Assembly (NCBI GenBank): GCA_022579005.1
Contig: MU401488.1
Location: forward strand, 186,001-250,000
Length of the DNA: 64,000 bases
Reading direction: 5' to 3'
Origin: Poronia punctata
Taxonomy: Eukaryota > Ascomycota > Sordariomycetes > Xylariales > Xylariaceae
The stretch's first letter is position 1, and each line of letters begins with the position of its first letter. Shown in pieces: positions 48,883 through 63,200 of the stretch. The position numbers were made by a program, and so were the translations under genes. The notes under the pieces are model-generated. The model made no database searches. It was not told where the DNA came from and saw only the letters and a list, made by a program, of their open reading frames with translations.

Positions 48883-50989
48883 TCAGATAATGAAAAACTC
48901 TTCCTTGGCAGCAATCTCCTCAATGACCATGCGATCTCCCTTCAACCGTGTAATAAAGGCATGTCCTACCACATTCTCAGTAACGAACTTGATATACCTG
49001 CCCATGACCAAATCCTGAATGGCGTCAGACTCGGTAGGACTCCTCTGTTGAGGGATACGTCTCGAAGTAGCCATCAGAATCTGATGTCCTTTGACACCAT
49101 TGGGGTCCTCTAGGACGCGCATGGTGATATCAGCCACGAGCATGGCGCTCCAGAAAGAAGTCTGCATTAGACAGTGCGCTGCGTCGTCCACATCCCTCTC
49201 GCCGTAACGGCAACGGCTTGGTTCTAGCAAGGGGACGTGGATAAATGACCATTTTCCGATACGGCGGCACAGTGGTTGTCCTATTTCCTTGAGGTATTGG
49301 CTTGTCTTGTAAATGGGTACTTGTGGCTGGTTGACTTTCTCTACGACGAGTTCGGCCATTTTTTTACCCATGGTTACCCAAACCAGGGGCTTGACCAAGT
49401 CGAAATAGGCCCACATGAGTACCTTGGGACGTTCTTTCGGTTAGAGCGACTTGAGGATTTAACCTAGGGAAAAGAGGAAGAAGTGATAGAAAGCTAGGGA
49501 TCGTGGGCGAGGAGATGGTGAGACGGGGTCTTACTTTGGCCTGGTTTATTTCCATACTACCGGGCCATGGGAGCATGCAGTAGTATGAGAATGGTTCCAT
49601 ATGCATTCCGCGTATATCAATATTGAGCACGTCACTCAACAACCGCCCAATGAGTTGATTGTCGGGGCTTCGGCTACTGCTAAAGGTTCTAGCGCGTACA
49701 TAGTCGTTGAGCTGCATATTATTTGCCACGAGAACCACTGTGACGTCCAAGGTTAGAACTTGGGCAAGAAAAGAAATGGGAGAGCGGGTTTGTATCGGTT
49801 CGGCACAGGTTCACTCACTAATCGTCTTCCCCATGTATATCCGCGGCATGGACTGACTTGTGAGAGCAGTCACCTTGGGAGGCGTAAATTTCAGAGACTC
49901 GGCCAAAGTAACCTTTTCCATAACACTCTCCGTCTGCCATCGGTGTTTCTCGATCCATTGTTGAGCATATCGAAAGAGTTGAGTGAGCGGCCGGACGATA
50001 CGCATAGGGCAGCATGTGAACCCGTTTACCATGAAACCCACTGGAAATCCGAGACCGAGGTCCCTGAGGAGCTGATGGCGCCAAGGAGAATTTGGCGTGA
50101 ATTTAGGGGGTGTGGGATGCCTGTTGAGATTTGACAGGAATTTAGAGTCTATGGGATGCCTGTTGAGGTTTGACGCTGCGTCAAAAAATTCTATTAGAAC
50201 TGAATGCATGTACTCGGGGAAACCCCGCGGGTCGGAACGAATGCAATGAAGACCGAGGAGGATATGAAACTCGGCTCTCGCAATACATTCCGGGCTGGTA
50301 TCCAGTAGGGCCCTGATAACGTCGGCGAGGATGCCGGATCTCGGGTCATCCATCTCGTCGTAGAGGTCCTTCATGGGCCTAACGGGCCACTCGTTCATCT
50401 CCCATGATCCCACGTAACGCAATATCACGTAGTCGTCCTTTGGCAAAAGAAACAAGCTTTTCTACTGCTTGATCTCATGGTACATTCTGTCTTCAGTAGC
50501 CAACCATCCGACTAGACCAATAAGTCGCCTAACGGGGAGGGATATCGAGTAGAGATAGAAGCCGCGGCAATTGGGTTGGACGTTAATTCTGTACTCTTGC
50601 CAGCCTAGCTGATGTGATTTTATCATGGGGATCAATCCCTCAAGAGAATAGGAAGACACCCTCATCGGGTGGTCAAGGAGACCAATCCAGACATCCACTT
50701 GTTCCGGGCTATAGTAGTTGGTAATGAACGGTAAGATATTTCCTTCAAGCTTTCGGTAGACGTAACTAGAAAATGCTCGGGTACGATGTAGAGTAGGGTT
50801 AGGAATATCGTCGAGGCCCTTAATAATCTTGCGCCATATCTCTTTTTCTAGTGGGCGAATTCGGATACCAGAGATCAATCCCGGCAACGGTGGATTGTAG
50901 TCTAATGGGGGTGGTAGTATGCGCTTAGGGTTGGCAAATAGGTACCCATGGGTAATTTTTAGGTACCCATGGGTCCATTTTAGCGCCAT
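48883..50989 (-). pseudogene. Orphan gene with in-frame stop; possible UDG-like segment
   Basis: Three coding blocks on the minus strand: 50989-49819, 49737-49535 and 49422-48883. Introns are GTGAGT..CACAG and GTAAGA..CCCAAG, the second with a CTAAC branch site 15 bases before the acceptor. The joined frame is 637 codons but contains TAG at 50464-50462 (codon 176, after EIKQ), with the same frame open on both sides; a CAG-to-TAG change is the simplest reason. The 5' end is not native: the first codons lie in the border tandem repeat and the true start is lost. The protein is not recognised. A stretch around the second junction (MVLVANNMQ, LIGRLLSDVL, EINQAK, KPLVWVTMG) follows the spacing of the uracil-DNA-glycosylase fold, which is only an inference. 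It also has a 13-residue tandem duplication (SNLNRHP twice). Confidence 0.55.
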
Positions 50990-51200
50990 AGGTAATGGGT
51001 ACCTATGGAAATATTTAATAGGTACCTATATATAGTAATAGGTACCTATATATGGTAATAGGTACCTATATATAGTAATGGGTACCTATATATAGTAATA
51101 AGTACTTATATATAGCAATAGGTACTTATATATAGTAATAAGTACTTATATATAGCAATAGGTACTTATATATTATAATAAGTATATATATAAAATTATA
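50930..51200. repeat. 20-bp tandem repeat at the border of AT island 2
   Basis: From 51021 to 51200 nine units start exactly every 20 bases. The unit heads read GGTACC at 51021, 51041, 51061 and 51081, then AGTACT, GGTACT, AGTACT and GGTACT at 51101-51161, then AGTATA at 51181. Less regular copies with GGTACCCATGGG lie at 50941 and 50962, inside the 5' end of the orphan gene. Confidence 0.92.
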
Positions 51201-54200
51201 TATTTATAAAAAAATATATTTATAAACTTAACATTTATAATTGCTTAAAATTAACTAGCTAGGCTAAAGTAAAATATAATAAGCATTATAGCTAATATAC
51301 TTTTATTACCTTTACCTTATATGCTTCCTTTGCTTTCTTTGCCTCTTTTGCTTTTATTATATTTAGCTTTAAAAGCTGCCCTTTTAGCAGCTTGTTTTTT
51401 TTTAAAATCTTAGCAGGCCTTTTTAACCTTTTTTATATTAACTAAGCATTTATAAATATTTACTTTATTATATAAATATTTAAAGCTTTGCAGCTTTAAG
51501 CTATTAATATTTATATATTTTATAATTTTTATAATAAAAAATATAAAATAAATATTTTTAAAAAAAAGTATAACTTAGCTAGCGTAAATAGTAGCTTAAA
51601 AAGCAGCTATAGCAAATTAATATATAATTAGTATATTTAAACTTTAGTATATTTACTTATAAATAAGCTTATAAGCGTTTTTTTGCTTACTTCTTTTAGC
51701 GCTTAAAAAGTAAATGCTTAAATATAAAAATCTTTTTAAGTAACGCTTTATATAACCTTTTTTATAAGCTTAGCAAAAAAAGCTAAAAGTATAGCTTGCT
51801 TTAAATAGCTTTAGTTTTGCTTTTTAAATATAGCAGTAAAGGTTTGCCTTGCTAAAATATAATTAGTATATAAATAAAAATAATAAAATTATATAAAATA
51901 TACTTTTAATTATAAATAACTATTTTCTTTTTTTAAGCACTTTAATATTTTTTATAGTATTTATAAGTGTTGCCTTTTATAATTTTAAGTTTGCTTTAAG
52001 TTTTTTTTTTGCTATTTTTTTTTTTTTAGCATTTTTGCAAAGTAGTATTGTTTTACTTATAAGTTATTTAACCTATTTATTTAAATTAGTATATATTTAA
52101 TAAATATAAATACTTTATTTAAGTATACTTGCACTTTTAGTTTTAGCTTGTACTATTATATTTAATAACTTTAAAAAAAGTTTAGCATTAGCAAGCTTAG
52201 TTTTTAAATATATTAATATATAATTAGTATATAAAATATAGTTTACTTACTAAAGCTATTTTAGCTATAGTCTTTAGCTATATTTATACTACAACTATAT
52301 ATATTAGCAATATATATAATAGCATATTAAATTTTAAAAAACTTAATTAAAATTAAGTATAGTGACTTAAAGTGCATAAAAATATACGTACTTTGTTATT
52401 TACTTAAAATTACACTAGTAAAGTTGCTATATAGGTATAAGTAAGTATAAATTAGTTAGTATAAGTAAGTATTTAAATTAACTAGAATGTACTTAGGTAC
52501 TAACACATATAAGGCCTACTTTAAATAATAGGGCCTACTTTTTTCTGATCTATTTTTTAATATATTAATTAAATTTAAAAATTAAAAAATTATTAACTAA
52601 AAAAATTAAAAAAAATTATTATAAAAATAATTTATTTTTTATAACTAATATATATAAGTATTTATTTTTTATTTTATTTTTAAAGTATTAAAAGCATTTT
52701 TAAAACTATAAAAAAATATTATATAAGTTTATATTTAAATTTATATAGTATTAAAATTATTAATTAAAAAAATTTAAAAAGTTTTAAAAAAATTTAAAAG
52801 AATTTATAAAAATTAAAAAAAAACATGTTATTTATAAGTACTAAAGTAAAATTAACTACTTTATTTATATATAATATATTATGTTAAAATCCCTTTTAAT
52901 ACCCTTAACCTTATTAACCACATTAGGACTATTAGAACGCAAATATCTTATAAACATAGATATTTAGTTTTTTATATATTTGTTATAGATTGTGTTGGAC
53001 TTACCCTATTAAGGAAGTATATGCGTAGTATATGTATATAGTACGTAACTAGTATGTAGAGAGTACGCGTTTTTTATGTATTAAATACGTAAGGTATACG
53101 TATTCCTTTTGTATTGCTAATAGGTTTTAATTAACTGCAAACTTTTATAGCTATATAAAACTTGCTAAAAGAAGTCTTTATAACTTTTTTTTCCTTTTAA
53201 TTAATTAAGTTAATATAGTACTATAAATAGTAACGTGTTATAATTATATTAACCTTTAGCTAGACTAACACTAATTAGTAGTTAAATTAGCAACTATAAA
53301 AAAGTAAGGTTTAAAGATAAAAACTATTGTTATACTTACTTTTTACTTAATTTAAGGTTGCTTTAGCTTTATATTGCTTTTAAAACTTATTATATTTAAG
53401 TAAGTAATAAATAAAAAATTTAACTTAAATTGTTGTATAATTACTTAAAAAAATAAAGTAAGCAAAAAAAGCATATGCTAAATTATAGTAAGCGTTTTAT
53501 AGGTTATATATTAATAAAATAAAAGATAGTAAGCATTTTTACTACTTTTAACTTATAGCTAATTTAAAAACTAATTAGTATTAATTTATAATAGTATTAT
53601 TATTATATAACTTTAGTTTATTTTTAAAAGAAAATTTAAAAAACTAACTATATTAAAAATCTTAGCATATATAGCAGTTAGTATTACTTTATTTTAAAAA
53701 CGCTTTTAATAATAACTTAAATTAAGTTAAAATCTTTAAAAAAATAAGCATAGCTATTTATTTATTAAAAAAGCATATTATTTTTAAAAAATAAGGTATA
53801 AAAAAACTTAACTTTAAAATATTAGTAAAAAATAAGCTAAATATATACATTTTATACAAGATAACTAAGTATATATATATATAGCTTAATAGCAAAAACT
53901 TTTTATAAGCTATTTAAAAAGATTTTAAAAAATAAACACGCTAGTATTTTAATAATATAGTATATATAGTATAATATTTATTATTACTAGTACTATAGCA
54001 AAAAAGCATTAACTATAGCTTAATTTAAAGCTATAATATAATAAGTAATAAGTTGCTTGCTATTATAAATAGCAACGCAACTATTAGCAAAGCTTAGTAC
54101 TTTTTTTATGTATTTTTAATTAAAAGATAAGAACTTAGTTTAACTTTTATATTTATTAACAAAAAGATTGTAAGCTAAAATATGCTTAAACTTAAAACAT

Positions 54201-57200
54201 ATTTTAAAGTATTAGTAACTAACTAGGAAGCTTAAGCTTTATAAGCTTTTTAAGCTTTTTAAAGCACTTAATCTAATTTTTAACTTTTTTTAACCTTTTA
54301 AGCATTATAAACTACTTAGGCTATATATGCTTTATATACCTTTAAGCGCTTATAACTAATAAATCTTTTACTTGCTAGCAAGCTAGTTATATTTTAATAG
54401 TAAGCTGCTTTTACTTAAGCTATTAAATATAAAAACGTTTTAACTTTATACTTAAATTTATAAGAATTTAACTATATTTTGCTTTATAATTTACTTTTAA
54501 TACGTTTAATAAACAATATTTTCTTTACTTTTAAAAAAATTGCTATGTTTATAAAAATATAGCAAAAAGACTAAAATTATATAAGCAAGCTTTATAACCT
54601 ATTATATAATAAGGTATAAATTTTTATTAATGTGTGCTGCTAAATTAAAATAATAAAGGACTAGTATTAGGCTATATTTTTAATAATTTTTAATAAACGC
54701 GCTAAGCAGTACTTTATATAGCAAATTAGCTTTAATAAGTTATAAATAAAAATATATTTTAAGTTAAATTTGCATTTTAATAATATTATAAATTAGTTTT
54801 AATACTTTACTAATTAAATAATAATTACGTATTAAAATATTTATAAAGAAAACTTAGATAAAACTTTTATAAAAGCTTTTAACTTTATAATTAATAAGAT
54901 TATAAAAGCTTAGCAAGCACTTAGCGCTGTATATTAAAGTAAAATTTACTTAGTAATAAACGTAGTACGTGCGTACAAAAGTATATTTAAGTTTAATATA
55001 GCACTTATTTACTAAAAGCTAATGTTTAAAAGTTTATTTTTTAACTTTTAAGCATATTTATAAGTAGTAAATAATAGCAAGAGTAGCACTGCGTTTTATA
55101 TAAATTGTAAGTATAATAATTATAGTTATAATAAAAACAATTTAATATTATATTGCTTTAGTTTTAAAAGTAAATTAAACCTATTAAAGCAAAAGTATAA
55201 GTGCTTTATATATAAAAAAAACAGTTATTTTTTAACTAATTATTTAATTAAAAAATAACGTAAAATAAAACGTTAGTTTTTTACTATATATAAAATAATT
55301 TATAGCTATAAACTAAATATTAAAATATTTTTTTAATATTTAATAAATATAAAAAGTATTTTTAAAACTGTTTTAAATTTAAACTATAAACAAAATAAAA
55401 TTAATAATAAAATAGCAAAAAAATCTATTTAATTTTTAATAAACGCTATATATATGTATTACGTTATAAGTAAAAATATATAGCAATTTAAAGCTAAAAC
55501 GCTAGCAGATTAATTTGTTTTAAAAGATTTGTATAAAATAGAATACTAAAGCAAATTATAAAATATAAGTGCTTTTAACTATTTAATAGTTAAAAAAGCA
55601 TAATTAAAAGCGTATTTATGCTTAAATTTAAAAGCAAATATAGTATAAAAACTAAGCAAAGTTTATATTAAATTTAGTAGCAGCAGTATTATTAAAAGTA
55701 TTAGTATAATTTAAATATAAAACCTTTTTAGAATAACTACGTATTATGTTTTAAATATGCTTACTTTTTTTTTGTTTTTGCTACGCAACGCTAATTGCAT
55801 TAGTGCTTATTTTAATAACACTAAAAATGTTATTGTTTAAAGCAATAGCAATATAATACCGGTTATTTATAAATAAAGATATTTATTTTTTAATACGTAC
55901 CTTAGCAAAATAATTGTATATTTTATTAAAACTAAGTTACGCTAGCTTTATAAACAATTTAAGCACTTTAAAGCAGCAAAACTAAAGCAAATGTTAACTA
56001 TAGCAAGTTATAAGGTAAATTATTTTATTTTAAAAAAAATCTAGAAATTTTGCTATTATTATTAAACGTATAACTTAGCGCTTAAACGCTTTAAATTTAC
56101 TTTAAAAAATAACTATAAATTTAATTATAAAGTTATTATTAACATAGTTTAAATTAATAAAAAATAAGTTTTTTACATTATTAATTTAGTAACGTTATTT
56201 TAAGCTGCAACCTTTATTTAAACAATAAAAGCACGTAAGGCGTAAAATGCACTTTATAAGTGCTAGATTAACGTTTATTAAAAACTGCTTAATTATATAG
56301 TATATAACCTTAGTACTAACTTTGTTTTAAAAAAGTTTTAAACTAGTGCTAGGATTATAAAAATTATATATAAAAAAATGCTTATTAAAACATATTAAGC
56401 ACTTAGTAAAATTAAACGCATATTGCAACGTAATTAGCATGCATACTAGTTACGCCTTATGTTATAAGGTAGCTATAAGACTAAAGGGGGATAGCTTGAT
56501 TTCTGTTTTTATATATATAGCTCTTATTTTCGCGTTGCTTTTTAAACCTAGATATCTAGCTATTTATTATATATATAATATACTAAGTTATGCTTTTTAA
56601 AATACCTTTATAAAGCTATAATTAATGCAAAGCTTTTAAAAACTAGTTAATGCGTTTACTTTAGCTAAACCTTTTTTAGTATAAAGTTAAAATAATTTTT
56701 AGAAATTTTTAATTTTTATTATAATAGTAATTTTGCTTAGATATAAGACTTATAAGAGTTTTTTTTTATAAAATAGGCTATATAAAAAAAAAGAGAAGCT
56801 AGGAATTAATAACGCGCTTATATATATAAATACGCGCAAGCTAAAAGTATAGTAAGTTTTTAATACTGCTAACATTTAACTAAAAAAATAAAAACAAAAC
56901 ACTAGCTTACTTTAAACTTTAAAAACTATAAAAATTAGCTAAAAGCTTTAGTATAAAAATAACGTATTATAAAAAAGCTTTAAAAACAATTAAGTTATTG
57001 CAGTTTAAAACTAAGCAGTAAAAGCTATATAAATTAAGCTATAAAGCTAAGACTATAAAATATAACCTAGCTAGCTTACTACTTTTAGTTTAATAAAACT
57101 ATAAAATTATAACCTAAAAAATACTTTTAATAGCAATTTAAAAAAACTAAAAATATAAAAAAACTAAAAAAAAACTAAAAAATAAGTAGCTAAAAAACTA

Positions 57201-60200
57201 GCAAAGCTAGAAAATAAGCAGCTAAAAAACTAAAAAAACTAAAAGAATTTAAACACTATAATAAACAAAAAAAAGTAGCGTATTTTATAAAGTGCAAAAA
57301 AGTTTACTATATTTAAAGCTGCATACATGCAAGCTAGCAGTTAGAAACTAAAACGACTTAAAAATTAGATTTTTAATAAAAACCTTAAAAATTAACAGCT
57401 TGCCTAAGCAAGGACCTTTAAAATTTTAATTAAATATAAATACTAGCTAATAACTTTTTATTATATTTTTTTTCTTTTTTAGTTAATACTAGCTTTTTAA
57501 TATATTTGCACTTTATTATTTTAGCTTACGTTATTTTATATAGTTTTTTTTATTTAATACGTTACTTTTTATAAAACTTTATAGTTTTATAAATAAAAAC
57601 TATAATTTAAGCTGCTACTTTATACTACTTAAACCTTTTACTTTAAAACAATACTAAAGTAGTTTACTAAACTTTATTTTTACTTAAAAAGCAATATTTT
57701 TAACTATTTACTTATACTTAGCTAGCTTTATTTTACTTTTTATTGTTAACTTAAAGCTTAAAGCTTTTAAGTTAGCTAAAACTTTTACTTTACTATTACT
57801 TTTTACTTAAAAACTTATTTTAACTTTTACTTTTAGCGCTTTAACTATAAGCTATAAAAACTTAATTTTAATTTTTACTAACTATTTTGCTACTTTTTTA
57901 TATAACTTTTACGTTTTTTAGCAATATATAACCTACTTTAACCCTTTAAAGCGTTTTAACTTTTTTTTTAATAGTACTAAAGCAATAAACTAGCTTAAAA
58001 AAGTTTTTTACTACTTTAATAATTATTATATAACTTTAAAAGCTTATATTTAACTATTGCTTTAATACGCTTTAACTTATAAAGTTTGCAAGTAGTTAAT
58101 TTTCCTTTTAAAAGACTACATAAACTAAAACATTGCTTATAGCACTATTAAGCGTTATTTTTATTTAAATAATTTTAAGCAAAAGTTTTTTGCTATTACT
58201 ATATTTTATAACTATAAAAAAATATTTTAATTAAATAATATTAAAAGCTTATATAAATACTTTTAGCAATATTGTTTTTTTTACTAAAATATTAAAGCTT
58301 ATAATAAGCTTTATTTTAATAACGCTATAGTTTAAAGCTTTTTATAAAAAATATTTAACTTTATAATCTAAGCTATTTTCTTTTTTTATTAACTAAAATT
58401 TAGTAACTTTAAATAACTTACTTATAAAAACTTTTATAATAAACTTAACTTCTAAGCAATAAATAAATCTTGCTTTTAAAAATACTAAAAGCAAAATAAA
58501 AAAAATCTTAGCTTATTTAAAAAAAAGTTTAAGCTTTTTAAAAAACTTAATAAGCCTTTTTACTTATACTTTACTAAAGCTACTATAGCTTAGCTTAAAA
58601 ATTAATAAAACGCTTAATAAGTAAAAAGTATAGCTATAGTTAATAGCTAGCTAGTAACTGTTATAAAATAAAAGCTTATTATTATTATAAACAACTTTAC
58701 TTTGCATTTTTAAAAAATTAAAATTGTAATAAGTTAGCTAAAGGTTATTATAAAAAAATAATAAAAAATAATAAATTAACTAGCCCTTTAGCTTTTTATT
58801 AATTATAATTAATAAAGCATGTAGGCTATAGTATATTTAATAAACTAGCAAAGTAGCTATAGTAAACAAAGATAAAAAGGTTACTAAGGCCGTTTAAATT
58901 AAAAAGTACTTAGTTATAAGTATTAAGTATATTTAAAAAATTTTTACTTATAATAAGATTGTTTAAAAGTATATAACTTTAATAAAAACGGAATTATATA
59001 CTTTAATAGTTAGTAGTACTTTAAAAAAAAGCGCTTGCTTAAACATATTTAATATATTGCTTTGCTTAGTAATGTTATTATATTTAGCTAAGAGCATAAA
59101 AGTATTAAAATTAAAGTATTGCGCTATATTTAAAAAAACAACCTAGCTAATAACTGTAACCTTTACTTTTTAGCATACTATAAACTTAAAAAGCGCAATT
59201 TAATTTTATAAAATACGGCTTTTAAAGCAGCACAACAATTATAAATAAAATATATTTAATTAATATAAATAGCTAATACTTAAAATTAACAAAACGCTTT
59301 AGCTATAAAAAACGTTACTAATACTAAACCTTTTACTTATACTAGCAATATAAGTATAATTAAAGCTTTGCGCTAAAATAATAACTTGTTTATATATAAA
59401 AGCAAAGGCTACGTTTATATAAACTAGACTTAAAATTTTATTTATATTACTACTATTAACTTTAATAGCATAAAGGTTATAAAAAAAGTTAAAAAAAGCA
59501 ATAATAAAATAGCTACTAAAATGTTTGCTATTAACTAATATAAGCTACTTTTTATATAAGTTTACTTTTACTAAAAGCTTATAAAAGTTTTTGCTTAAAA
59601 AAATAAAAATATTTTGCTATAATTAAATATTTAACTAGTTGCCTTAAAAATTAAAATATTTAATTTACTTTTTGCTATTATAAAAAATATACTTAAAAGC
59701 AAGAAAGCTAATATAAAATAAGCGCTTAATATTTATATAAAGGCTTAATAGTTATAAAATACTAAAGTTAATAAGCTACTTTTAAAAAAGGTTAACGTTA
59801 TGCTTAAAAACATAATTTTTAAAGCACTAAGCTATGCTAACGTATTAATTTATTAAATTAGCTACATTATTTAAAACGCTATAGTTAAAAATAAAAAAAC
59901 TATTTATATAGCGCTTAAAAATATTAAATACTAATTTAGCTAAAAAAGTAAAAGTTAGGTTTTAATTAACGCTATAAACTTTAGCAAGCTACTTAGCTTA
60001 TAGCTTAATATAATTACGCTTTTAAAATTAACTAATTGCTTTATAGCTTTAATTTAGTAAACTAGATCTTAGCTTATTAAAAATATATTATAATAAGCAA
60101 CTAATATAAGTAGCTATTTTTATATTAATATTATAATAATTGCTTTTAATATTTTATAAAACAATATTTAATTAAGTGCTTAAAGCTTTAATTTAAAGCT

Positions 60201-63200
60201 AACCTTGTTTTAAGTATTTTTTATAGCTTTAAAGCAGCGTATAGTTATTAACTACGTTTAAACTTACTTTAAAATTATTATTATTATAAGCATAAAAAAG
60301 CAAGGTAAGCTTATTATAAAAGTTATTAATACTAGTGTACAAGCTAGCCTTATTATTAAAATATATGTTTTAAAGTACGCTTTATTAGTTTAGCAAACTA
60401 GTTTTACTTAAAAAAACTATAGCAATAATGCTAACAAAGTTAGTTATATTAATATTATTAAAACTAAAGTATAGCTTGCTAAGCAAAGTGTTAATTTTTT
60501 ATTATATATTATTTTAAAGCAACATGCTTTATTTTTTTTGCTTTTAAGTATAAATTTTATTGTTAAAATAAATATATCTTTATATTATTAAAATAACTAC
60601 CTTATATATAATATATAGTTTAAAAAAATAAAAATTATAATTTTAATAGCGTTTATTAAAAACTAGTTTTTGCTATAGCTATTTAAAGTTATTAATATAT
60701 TAAAAAACTAGCTACTATTTGCTTATTTTTAAAGCTAGTAAATAGCGCAATAAGGCCTTATTAAGCAACTATTAAAAAAGTAGCTAATAATAATAATAAT
60801 AATAAGTTTAACCTATTTTGCTATAATTAAAACATTGCCTTAGTTATAAATTATAACGCTGCTTTTTATAGCATGCCTTAAAAAAAAATCCTTAATATAG
60901 TACTTAATATTAAAAAAAGCTTACTTTTAAATACTGCTAACCTTAGCTTTATTTACTTTAAAAACGCTATACTATTTAGTTATAAGCATAGTGTTAATTT
61001 TAGCTTTTTTAATATATTTTTAATTAGTTTAGCTAATAATAAAACTATATAAGCTATACTATATAATAACGCTTTTATAAATATTTTTTATAATACTACT
61101 TAAAAAGTTTATTATAAAGCTTAATAAACTAGCATTGCTGCTACTAAGAAAGCAAATTAACTAAGCGCTTTAATTAAGTTGTTTAATATTTTTACTATAT
61201 ATAAAAGCAAGGCTAAAAAAGTTTATTTTTTTAATAATGTTTTACTAAATAAAACAACTTTTTTAAGCACGTATAACTAAAAAAAAGAAGCTATTAAAAA
61301 AAAAGTTATAAACGCTAAAAATAAAACTTAGTTATAGCAAAAAAGTATTTATAAAAATATTTAGCTTTAATTTGCAAAATACTTTTAAAGAACGCAACTT
61401 ACTTAAAAAAAAGTTATAAAGCTACTTTAAAGCTTAAAAAAAACCAACCTTACTAATATAAAAAAAATAGTTTTGCTAAAAATCCTCTTTTATAAAAAAA
61501 TAGCTTTAGCATAAGATTTTTTTAAAATAAAACGTGCTAATAATAGTATTACTTTGCTATACAAAATTAAAGCAGTGCTTTATAAAGCATAGCAAGCTAA
61601 AAGCATTTTAATTTTTATACTACTAAAAAACAAGGTTATTAAAGTCTTGCAAACATGCTTTAAAAATAAGGTCTTAAAAAAAGCAAGCTTATTATATTAT
61701 AATATATAGTTTATAATTAAAAAGCCTAAAAAAGGCCTACGCTTTATTAACTTAGCTACTAAGCTTAATACTATTATTATTTAAAACACTATTTTGCTAT
61801 AAAGCTATAATAAGTTTATAAAAAAATTTGCTATATACGTTATTATATTAGTTAGCAACTTGTTTTTTAGCTACAACTAAATTAATTTTTCTATTTATAG
61901 CTATGCTTTAACTATATTTAATACTTTGCTTAAGTTACTTTAAATAACAACTTTGCTATAAAGCTATATAAACTTTGTTGCTTAGTTTTTATATATTATT
62001 ATATAAGTCCTTTTTAATATTGCTTTTTAAAAATATAAGCCTTTTTTTAATAATATAGGAATTAAAAGCCTTATATTATATTATAATAATTAAAAAGTTG
62101 CTTTTAAAATTAAGCAATACGTTTTAAAGCATTTAAAAAATATTAATATTATGCTTTTTAACTTAAAACTAGCTAGTTTTACTTTAAGTGCTATAAAAAG
62201 CAAATAGTGTTGCTAATTTGCAAAAATTATTAAGTTTATATATAAAATATATAAAAAAAAGCCTATTAGTATAAAAGTTATTAAAATTAAAAAATAGCTT
62301 GCATATAAAAACATTATAAATATTAAAGCTTTTTTTAAAGTTATTATTTATTATAAAATATAAATTAAAAACTACTTTTAAATTTATATACTTTTTATTA
62401 TTTTCTTATAAAAAAATATAGCTTTTGTTTAAAAAAATAAGCAATAGTAGTTTATAAATTAGTTAAAACTTGCTTTAATTAACGCACTATTTTTAGTTAT
62501 TGTTAACTATAAAAGTAAACAAATTTACTTTTAAACTAATGCTTTTAAAATTAAATAAAAATGTATTTTAGCTTAAAAGGTAAATAAAAAAATTAAGCTA
62601 GCTTAATATAAGTTAAAATGTTAAAAAGGCTTTAAGTTAAATTATAATGCTATAAAAAAAAAAGCTTTTAATGTTATTAAGTTACTAAGGCGCTTATAAA
62701 ACTACTTTTATAGTATATAATTTATTTTAAAAACTAACGCAAAAGTCCTAATTGCCTAGCTAAATAATAAGTTTTTTGCTTTTTTAAATATAGTTTTTAT
62801 TTAGTAAATTTTATATATTAAAATATTTAACTTTAAGCTTTGCTATGTATTAAAAAAAAAATATATAGCTATAAATAGCTTATTTTAGCAACTTTAAAAG
62901 CTTACTAATAATAATAATAATAAGTAAAAAAGTAATATAAAGCAATTTATTAATACTTAGCTTAGCGCTATATTTATAAACGTTAATATAGTTTAAGCTA
63001 ACTTATAAATAAGCATAAATAAAGCTTTAAAACTTAATTATAAGTTACTTGCTTTTAGCTACTTAATTTAGCTTATTAAGCTGCTGTTAAAGCTTATAGT
63101 TTAATAAACTTAAAAAAGTTAAAAGATTGCTTAATTTTTTATTACTAGTATTGTTTTAAAACGCTATAATAATAAATATAAATAAAAAAAGTTTAAAAAT

